From contig UQEM01000097.1 of the NCBI GenBank assembly GCA_900540005.1, positions 1-9,678 of the forward strand: a stretch of 9,678 bases of DNA, written 5' to 3'. Below, one piece after another: positions 1 to 4,548 of this stretch. The DNA comes from an uncultured Ruminococcus sp. (GTDB taxonomy: Bacteria > Bacillota > Clostridia > Oscillospirales > Ruminococcaceae). A program made the position numbers and the translations under genes. Within the stretch, counting starts at the first letter, position 1, and each line of letters opens with the position of its first letter. The notes under the pieces were generated by a model. That model saw only the letters and a list, made by a program, of their open reading frames with translations. It was not told the DNA's origin and searched no databases.

Positions 1-1
1 G

Positions 2-42
2 CCTTTGGAATCCGCTAAAGGGTTAACAACCCTTTAGAATCC
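2..42. repeat. Palindromic/tandem repeat downstream of the MATE gene
   Basis: CTAAAGGGTT (15-24) and AACCCTTTAG (28-37) form a perfect 10-bp inverted repeat with a 3-nt loop. The 12-mer CCTTTGGAATCC (2-13) recurs as CCTTTAGAATCC (31-42) with one mismatch and a 29-bp period, so this may be the edge of a tandem palindromic array. It lies just past the stop codon of the minus-strand MATE gene and could end that transcript, but there is no T-run on either side. A family of intergenic repeats is therefore as likely as a terminator. The window starts inside it, so its full extent is unknown. Confidence 0.55.
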
Positions 43-47
43 CATTA

Positions 48-1433
48 TTAATTAATCAGCACGGATATCTTTCGTTTGCTTATACGGCGCATGAATATAG
101 ATCCTACGACTGCGGAAGCTCCCTCGGCGATGATGAAAGTGAGCCATACGAGCCACTCGCTGCCCGAGCCGTTTTTGATACTGCGCGCGAATAGCCACGC
201 TATCGGGAGGACAAGTACAAGCTGGCGCAGGAGTGATATCACGAGGGACTCCATTCCGCTGTCGAGAGCCTGAAACACTCCTTGGAGCGCAATGTTCAGT
301 CCTGCAAAAACAAGGCTGAGCGATACTACTCTTATCGCGCCTACACATAGCCGTTCCGTCTCGCCTGACAGGCCAAAGACTCCCGAGAGGGGAGCGGCAA
401 AAATTTCAAGTCCGACAAGTCCCACAGCCATGATGATGAGCGTGTATAGTATCCCGTATCTGATACCCTCTTTTACCCTCGCGCGGTTTTTCATTCCGTG
501 GCTGAATGAAACTATAGGTGTTATGGCGTCTCACAGACCAAATGCCGCAAACAGAATGAACTGCTGTATCTTATAATACAGACCGTAAGCCGTAACCATT
601 GACTCGCTCACAGTAAGCAGGATACGGTTCATGCCGTAAGTCATGACCGACATAAGAGCCTGTGCGATGATAGCGGGCAGACCTATTGAGTAAATGCCTT
701 TGATAATTGAGGCGGAGGGCTTCATATAACGCGCGCCGTTTCGGACGCTCCTGTTCAGACGATAGTGGAAGAACATCGCAGTCACAGCCGAAACTATCTG
801 TCCGATAACTGTTGCATAAGCCGCACCGCTTACACCCATTTTCGGAACTTCGAGGAGTCCGTAGATCATAATGGGGTCAAGAATGATATTCACGACCGCA
901 CCTGCTATCTGGGCAATTGTTGAGTAGAGCGACAGTCCCGTTGCCTGTAAAAGCTTTTCAAAAACAGAAAACGCAACTATACCCATTGATATGGTGCAGC
1001 AGATTCGCAGGTAGCTCACAGCCATTTCGGTTATCTGAGCATTCTCGGTCTGTGAGGTGATGTACGCGCGGACTCCGAACAGTCCGAACAGCAGACAGGC
1101 TATGTAGATGATGACCGCGAGAAATTTTGAGTTGCCTGCAACCTTTGCGGCAAGCTCACTGTCACCTCTGCCGAGTGATTTTGAAAGCAGAGCGTTTGTG
1201 CCGACACCCGTTCCTATGCTGACTGCTATCATCAGTACTTGAACAGGGAAAGCGAGTGTCAGTGCATTGAGTGCAGCCTCGCCGCCGTCTTTCATGTTCG
1301 ATACAAAAGCGCTGTCAACGATATTGTAGAACGCTTGCAGGAGCATTGAAATTATCATCGGGATACCCATTGAGAGCATTAATCTGCTCACAGGAGTCTC
1401 CGACATTTTTTTGATTGAACTGTTGTTTTCCAT
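48..1433 (-). pseudogene. MATE-family multidrug/Na+ antiporter, interrupted by an in-frame TGA
   Basis: This is a multi-spanning inner-membrane exporter of the MATE family, which expels cationic drugs and metabolites in exchange for Na+ or H+. The start ATG is at 1433-1431, preceded by GGGAG about 8 nt upstream. The first part gives 300 residues with typical MATE features: [20 protein letters not shown] near the N-terminus, then [15 protein letters not shown], and the second-repeat segment [24 protein letters not shown] codon (533-531) then follows FAAFGL. The same frame continues without a shift as DAITPIVSFSHGMKNRARVK and runs 160 more residues to TAA (50-48). The total of about 460 codons is normal for the family, so both halves are one gene split by a single nonsense codon. 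MATE proteins often have Arg here (FGLRDAITPI as I recall), so CGA to TGA is the simplest change. The neighbouring genes use TGA as a stop, so the genetic code is standard. A sequencing error or strain polymorphism is possible. Confidence 0.85.
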
Positions 1434-1479
1434 GTAAAATCTCCCTTGAAAGTGTATTGTCGGGCAGTCCTGACAGAGC

Positions 1480-1528
1480 AGAAAAAGAAAAAGCGTAAGC
1501 ACGGATAAGATATCCGGACTTACGCTTT
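1480..1528 (-). terminator. Terminator-like hairpin in the MATE 5' leader (candidate attenuator)
   Basis: Read on the minus strand, AAAGCGTAAG (1528-1519) pairs with CTTACGCTTT (1499-1490). An inner stem CGGATA/TATCCG (1516-1511 with 1507-1502) closes on a 3-nt loop, separated from the outer stem by a small internal loop or bulges. The hairpin is followed directly by TTTTTCTTTTTC. It starts only about 11 nt after the predicted transcription start and sits 48-57 nt before the MATE start codon. No minus-strand gene lies upstream within the window, so its only evident target is the MATE transcript itself. Confidence 0.7.
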
Positions 1529-1545
1529 CACTACTCGACGATAAT

Positions 1546-1574
1546 ATTATATCACATTGCCGATGAAAATTCAA
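1546..1574 (-). promoter_or_regulatory. Sigma-A promoter of the MATE gene
   Basis: On the minus strand, TTGAAT (1574-1569) and TATAAT (1551-1546) are separated by exactly 17 bp. Transcription is predicted to start near 1539, giving a leader of about 105 nt before the MATE start codon. Confidence 0.75.
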
Positions 1575-1607
1575 ATGGTATTTTTGCACAAACAAAGCTT
1601 TGCTCAG

Positions 1608-1645
1608 CCCCTCTCCCCTGCTGCACTCTGACGAGGGAAGAGGGG
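1608..1645. repeat. GC-rich imperfect inverted repeat in the divergent intergenic region
   Basis: CCCCTCTCCCCT (1608-1619) pairs with AGGGAAGAGGGG (1634-1645) with one mismatch, leaving a 14-nt loop. A run of five T (1657-1661) follows 11 nt later on the plus strand, too far for a canonical terminator. It lies between two promoters that point away from each other, so it may insulate them or be a regulatory structure. No function is visible. Confidence 0.45.
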
Positions 1646-1663
1646 GAAAGCGGCGGTTTTTCG

Positions 1664-1675
1664 TGTCGGCCGACA
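1664..1675. promoter_or_regulatory. Perfect 12-bp palindrome TGTCGGCCGACA, possible operator
   Basis: TGTCGGCCGACA is fully self-complementary and sits between the divergent MATE and ThrE-type promoters, in an otherwise AT-rich stretch. Its size suits a dimeric repressor site, but no regulator gene is present in the window to support this. Confidence 0.3.
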
Positions 1676-1741
1676 GTAATATGTTATATTATTATTTTAT
1701 TGGATAGCTGTAAATTTTCACGTTTTTTCAGACGATAAGCG

Positions 1742-1779
1742 TTCCGCTAAAAATAACGTCTACTTTCCGCTATAAATAA
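1742..1779 (+). promoter_or_regulatory. Pair of 15-bp direct repeats upstream of the exporter promoter
   Basis: TTCCGCTAAAAATAA (1742-1756) and TTCCGCTATAAATAA (1765-1779) match at 14 of 15 positions. Their start-to-start period of 23 bp is close to two helical turns. The second copy ends 13 bp before the -35 box at 1793. This arrangement is typical of tandem sites for an activator or response regulator. The regulator is unknown. Confidence 0.45.
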
Positions 1780-1792
1780 GTAGTTTTGACGA

Positions 1793-1822
1793 TTGACAAA
1801 TATGTAACATACATTATATAAT
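1793..1822 (+). promoter_or_regulatory. Sigma-A promoter of the ThrE/YjjPB-type exporter gene
   Basis: TTGACA (1793-1798) and TATAAT (1817-1822) are separated by 18 bp. The spacer holds an 11-bp palindrome TATGT-A-ACATA (1801-1811), which could serve as an operator. The start codon is 35 nt past the -10 box. Confidence 0.8.
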
Positions 1823-1856
1823 ATATAGGCGAAAAAAATATTATGGAGATGTGATA

Positions 1857-3179
1857 ATGAGTAAATTCAGAAAACAGCACATGACCATTGACTGGCACAA
1901 CATTGTTGACGGCGAGTCGAGCACCCCTGCTATTGACGCTCCGCTGAAAGAAAAGGCAACGCTTGTCGGCAGGATCGGTTTCATGATGCTTTCAGTCGGT
2001 ACGGGAGCATGGCGCGTTCGTGCGTCAATGAACAAGATAGCCCGAGGGCTTAACATAACCTGCAATGCCGACATCGGTCTGCTCTCAATAGAGTACACCT
2101 GCGTTGACGGAAGTGAAACTTTCACCAATGCTATCTCGCTCAGCAATACGGGGATCAACACCCACCGGCTTTCCGAGATTGAGGACTTTGCAGACAACTT
2201 TGCGGATACGGCGAAAAAGTATTCCACAGAGCAGATACATATGATACTTGACAAGTTCCAGTCCATGCCCGGAAATTACAATGCGTGGAAACTCGGACTC
2301 GCTTCGGGAGCAGCCTGCTGCGCATTTACATTTCTCCTCGGCGGCGGCATTATTGAAATGATAGGCGCTCTCTTTGGAGCGGGTGTCGGAAACTTCGTCC
2401 GCAAGAAACTGCTTGAGCGGCACATAACTCTCCTTGCAAATGTAGCGGTCGGAGTTGCGGCAGCCTGCACTGTCTACGTTGCCTTTATAAAGCTTGCCGA
2501 GCTTCTTTTCGGAGTTCCTGCATTTCATCAGGCAGGCTACATCTGCTCGATGCTATTTATAATTCCGGGATTCCCGCTCATAACCGGAGGAATCGACCTT
2601 GCAAAGCTTGACCTGCGTTCGGGACTTGAGCGAACCACCTACGCGCTGCTGATAATTTTGACGGCAACGGCAACGGGGTGGGCAACGGCGATGATATACA
2701 GATTCAGTCCCGGGGACTTTGAACCTCTCAGCCTTGACCCTGTTCTTCATGGAGTTTTCATTGCAATGGCAAGCTTTGTCGGAGTATTCGGGTTCTCGCT
2801 TATGTTCAACAGTCCTGTAAAAATGGCGGCGACCGCAGGACTTATCGGAGTTGTGGCAAATACGCTCAGGCTTGAGCTTATAGAGATCACGGGACTTCCG
2901 GCAGGAGCGGCGGCATTCATAGGAGCGCTTTCATCAGGACTTCTTGCCTCGGCTATGAAGCGCAAGGTCGGTTTCCCGAGGATCACCCTTACTGTTCCTT
3001 CAATAGTGATCATGGTTCCGGGAATGTATATGTACAAGGGAGTATATTTCATGGCAATGAACGATATCACCATGGCGGCTACATGGTTCACCAAGGCGAT
3101 ACTTATCGTTGTTTCACTTCCGCTCGGACTCATCTTTGCAAGGATCTTTACCGACAACAATTTCCGCAAGAGCAGTTGA
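1857..3179 (+). CDS. ThrE/YjjP-YjjB family exporter (threonine/serine exporter type)
   Basis: This predicted 440-residue membrane exporter joins both halves of the ThrE family (DUF1212/ThrE plus ThrE_2) in one chain; in E. coli the halves are separate proteins, YjjP and YjjB. Residues 1-140 are soluble and carry the usual N-terminal pattern (LLSVGTGAWRVRASMNKIAR type). Membrane segments start near W144. The family signature IIPGFPLITGGIDLAKLDLR begins near residue 235, and VPSIVIMVPGMYMYKG near 380 marks the second half. Known members export threonine and serine (Corynebacterium ThrE) or succinate (E. coli YjjPB), so the substrate here is uncertain. The ATG at 1857 is preferred over the in-frame GTG at 1851 because GGAG (1845-1848) lies 8 nt before the ATG and only 2 nt before the GTG. 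The gene has its own promoter and no visible terminator before the next promoter, 33 bp downstream. Confidence 0.88.
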   Translation: MSKFRKQHMTIDWHNIVDGESSTPAIDAPLKEKATLVGRIGFMMLSVGTGAWRVRASMNKIARGLNITCNADIGLLSIEYTCVDGSETFTNAISLSNTGINTHRLSEIEDFADNFADTAKKYSTEQIHMILDKFQSMPGNYNAWKLGLASGAACCAFTFLLGGGIIEMIGALFGAGVGNFVRKKLLERHITLLANVAVGVAAACTVYVAFIKLAELLFGVPAFHQAGYICSMLFIIPGFPLITGGIDLAKLDLRSGLERTTYALLIILTATATGWATAMIYRFSPGDFEPLSLDPVLHGVFIAMASFVGVFGFSLMFNSPVKMAATAGLIGVVANTLRLELIEITGLPAGAAAFIGALSSGLLASAMKRKVGFPRITLTVPSIVIMVPGMYMYKGVYFMAMNDITMAATWFTKAILIVVSLPLGLIFARIFTDNNFRKSS

Positions 3180-3211
3180 GCTGACCAATACGATTTGCAG
3201 AAAAATACAGG

Positions 3212-3240
3212 TTGACAAAAGTTTAACGCTGTGCTATAAT
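3212..3240 (+). promoter_or_regulatory. Consensus promoter of the cobalamin-uptake operon
   Basis: TTGACA (3212-3217) and TATAAT (3235-3240) match consensus perfectly with a 17-bp spacer. Transcription should start near 3247, only a few bases before the riboswitch aptamer. The leader is about 345 nt long. Confidence 0.9.
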
Positions 3241-3250
3241 CAAAGAAACT

Positions 3251-3350
3251 GAATATTGCCTGAAACTGAGGGAAGTCGGTGAAAATCCGACACAGCAGTC
3301 ACTACCGTGAAAAGGAAAACTTTAAGTCGGGTCGCTCGTCAGGCAATAAA
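3251..3350 (+). promoter_or_regulatory. Cobalamin (B12) riboswitch aptamer
   Basis: The closing stem ATTGCCTG (3255-3262) pairs perfectly with CAGGCAAT (3340-3347). Inside it are the conserved GGGAAGTCGGTGAAAATCCG block from 3270, with the GTCGG/CCGAC hairpin (3275-3279 with 3287-3291), then CACAGCAGTCACTACCGTGA, and the 3' box AAGTCGGGTCGCTCGTCAGG from 3324, which resembles the B12 box. This order is that of the cobalamin riboswitch core. I cannot settle which subclass (adenosyl- versus aquo/methylcobalamin type) it is, nor identify the kissing-loop partner. It controls the genes from 3592 onward, presumably shutting them off when cobalamin is plentiful. Confidence 0.9.
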
Positions 3351-3381
3351 GCTCTTACGGCAGCACAGCGCAAAGCGTATA

Positions 3382-3443
3382 TTAAGGCTTTGTATAAAAT
3401 TTGCTTGCATATTTCGCACAAGTTCCGTGTGATGTTGCCTTAA
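3382..3443 (+). other. Structured spacer between aptamer and expression platform
   Basis: TTAAGGC (3382-3388) is perfectly complementary to GCCTTAA (3437-3443). Inside the enclosed stretch, CGCAC/GTGTG (3415-3419 with 3427-3431, one G-U pair) can form a small hairpin. Just upstream, CGCAAAGCG (3369-3377) is another mini-hairpin. The roughly 100 nt between aptamer and terminator is longer than a simple linker and may include the peripheral helix that docks with the aptamer. Confidence 0.4.
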
Positions 3444-3451
3444 AAGTTTTT

Positions 3452-3495
3452 GGGCAATGAAAAACTGACCGCACACAAGTGTGTTTTCCATGCCC
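3452..3495 (+). promoter_or_regulatory. Candidate antiterminator stem of the riboswitch
   Basis: GGGCAATGAAAAAC (3452-3465) can pair, with small irregularities, with GTTTTCCATGCCC (3483-3495). CACAC-AA-GTGTG (3472-3483) forms the apical hairpin. The 3' arm includes GCCC (3492-3495), which is also the foot of the terminator stem. The two structures are therefore mutually exclusive, as expected for a transcriptional riboswitch. Confidence 0.65.
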
Positions 3496-3527
3496 TTTTG
3501 CCGGATACGGCAGAGGGGCTTTTTATT
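3492..3527 (+). terminator. Riboswitch-controlled intrinsic terminator
   Basis: GCCCTTTTGCCG (3492-3503) pairs along its full 12 positions, allowing two G-U pairs, with CGGCAGAGGGGC (3508-3519) across a GATA loop. TTTTTATT (3520-3527) follows immediately. It lies 65 nt before the first structural gene, so it can abort the transcript before the operon is reached. Confidence 0.9.
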
Positions 3528-3545
3528 GCACAGCTATAGGAAATA

Positions 3546-3566
3546 GTATTCATAGGATATGAATAC
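3546..3566 (+). repeat. Perfect inverted repeat in the operon 5' UTR
   Basis: GTATTCATA (3546-3554) and TATGAATAC (3558-3566) form a perfect 9-bp stem with a GGA loop, between the terminator and the ribosome binding site (AAGGAG, 3578-3583). It could protect the mRNA or be an operator. It also buries the upstream in-frame ATG at 3559, which supports translation starting at 3592. Confidence 0.6.
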
Positions 3567-3591
3567 GGATTTTAATAAAGGAGAAGATATT

Positions 3592-4548
3592 ATGAAAAAG
3601 ACTATCGCATTTGTAGCATCACTGCTTATCGCAGGTTCGGCAATGGGAATGACGGCATTCGCTGAGGAGAATGATAAGGTTTCTTCCGTAAAGACATACG
3701 TTACTATCGCAGACAAGGAAAAGAACACTCCTCTCGTTCAGAAGGAAGTTACCGTTACAGATATCGACGAGGACGGCAAGCTTACTATCAATGACGCGCT
3801 CTACATTGCTCACGAGGAAAATTTTGAGGGCGGAGCTGAGGCAGGCTACAAGACTGCTACAACTGAGTATGGTCTTACTCTCAAGGTTCTCTGGGGAACA
3901 GACAACGGCAACGGCTACGGCTACTATGTAAACAACAAGTCAGCATGGAGTCTTGCAGATGAGGTAACTGACGGCGATTACATTAATGCTTTCATTTACA
4001 GCGATACTGCAAACTGGTCTGACGCTTATACATTCTTTGACGTAAATACTGCTGAGGCAAAGCAGGGTGATGAGCTTACATTCACACTTTCAAAGGCAGG
4101 ATTTGACGCAGACTACAATCCCGTTACACTTCCTGTTGAGGGCGCAGTAATAACTGTCAACGGCGAGCCTACAGAGTTCGTAACAGATTCCGAGGGTAAG
4201 GTTACAGTAAAGCTTGAAAATGCAGGCGAGGCTGTTATCAGCGCAACATCTGACAAGGAAAATATCGTTCCACCCGTATGCGTAGCAGCAGTTGCGGAGA
4301 ATCCCGAGTATACAACAACGACTACTACAACAACTGCAACAGAAACTACGACCACAACAGCAGACTCAACAACAACGACCACAGCCGTAACAACAACCAC
4401 TACAGCAAAGACTACAACAGCGACCACAACAACTACAGCGAAAAGCGATTCACCCAAGACAGGTGATCTTGGCGCAGGCGTTGCAGCAGCAGGATTTGCA
4501 GTATTTGCAGCAGTAACATTATTCACACTCAGACGCGATGAGGACTAA
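3592..4548 (+). CDS. Sortase-anchored surface protein, probable beta-grasp (transcobalamin beta-like) binder
   Basis: This 318-residue secreted protein is the first gene under the B12 riboswitch. Residues 1-24 form a signal peptide ending in AFA. Residues about 30-150 form a compact domain (VTVTDIDEDGKLTINDALY, then YGYYVNNKSAW, then DGDYINAFIYSD) whose layout resembles the DUF4430/transcobalamin C-terminal beta-grasp family. An Ig-like or carboxypeptidase-like segment follows (about 155-235). A Thr-rich wall-spanning linker covers about 241-284. SPKTGD (287-292), a hydrophobic stretch (about 295-313) and the tail RRDED make an LPXTG-type cell-wall sorting signal with Ser in place of Leu. The ATG at 3592 has AAGGAG 8 nt upstream; the in-frame ATG at 3559 lacks such a site. 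The likely role, inferred from context, is capturing corrinoids at the wall and passing them to the next gene product. DIDEDG resembles one EF-hand loop, but there is no paired dockerin repeat. The gene overlaps the next by 11 nt. Confidence 0.8.
   Translation: MKKTIAFVASLLIAGSAMGMTAFAEENDKVSSVKTYVTIADKEKNTPLVQKEVTVTDIDEDGKLTINDALYIAHEENFEGGAEAGYKTATTEYGLTLKVLWGTDNGNGYGYYVNNKSAWSLADEVTDGDYINAFIYSDTANWSDAYTFFDVNTAEAKQGDELTFTLSKAGFDADYNPVTLPVEGAVITVNGEPTEFVTDSEGKVTVKLENAGEAVISATSDKENIVPPVCVAAVAENPEYTTTTTTTTATETTTTTADSTTTTTAVTTTTTAKTTTATTTTTAKSDSPKTGDLGAGVAAAGFAVFAAVTLFTLRRDED
4312..4443 (+). repeat. Low-complexity ACN (threonine) codon tract
   Basis: Almost every codon is ACA, ACC, ACG or ACT, interrupted by a few Ala, Glu, Asp, Ser, Val and Lys codons. 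It encodes the Thr-rich wall linker of the surface protein. Tracts like this vary in length between strains. They also give a spurious Val-rich open frame on the minus strand. Confidence 0.85.

Noticed and set aside
531..533. TGA read as selenocysteine or tryptophan (recoding)
   Set aside because: Other genes here end in TGA, the MATE family has no selenocysteine at this point, and no clear SECIS-like hairpin follows the codon.
1434..1595. N-terminal extension of the MATE reading frame up to 1595
   Set aside because: It spans the promoter and terminator-like hairpin, encodes no MATE-like sequence, and the ATG at 1433 has a good ribosome binding site.
3559..3591. Upstream ATG as the start of the surface protein
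   Set aside because: It lies inside the 3546-3566 hairpin, has no ribosome binding site, and would put a charged leader before the signal peptide.
3760..3795. Dockerin/EF-hand in the surface protein (DIDEDGKLTINDA)
   Set aside because: Only one such loop is present; dockerins have two paired repeats, and the surrounding segment fits a beta-grasp-like domain better.
4312..4443. CRISPR-like or micro-satellite non-coding repeat
   Set aside because: The repeat is in frame, made of varied threonine codons within a coding gene, with no repeat-spacer pattern.
4113..4526. Minus-strand open frame rich in valine
   Set aside because: It is the mirror of the threonine-codon tract of the surface protein and has no start signals.
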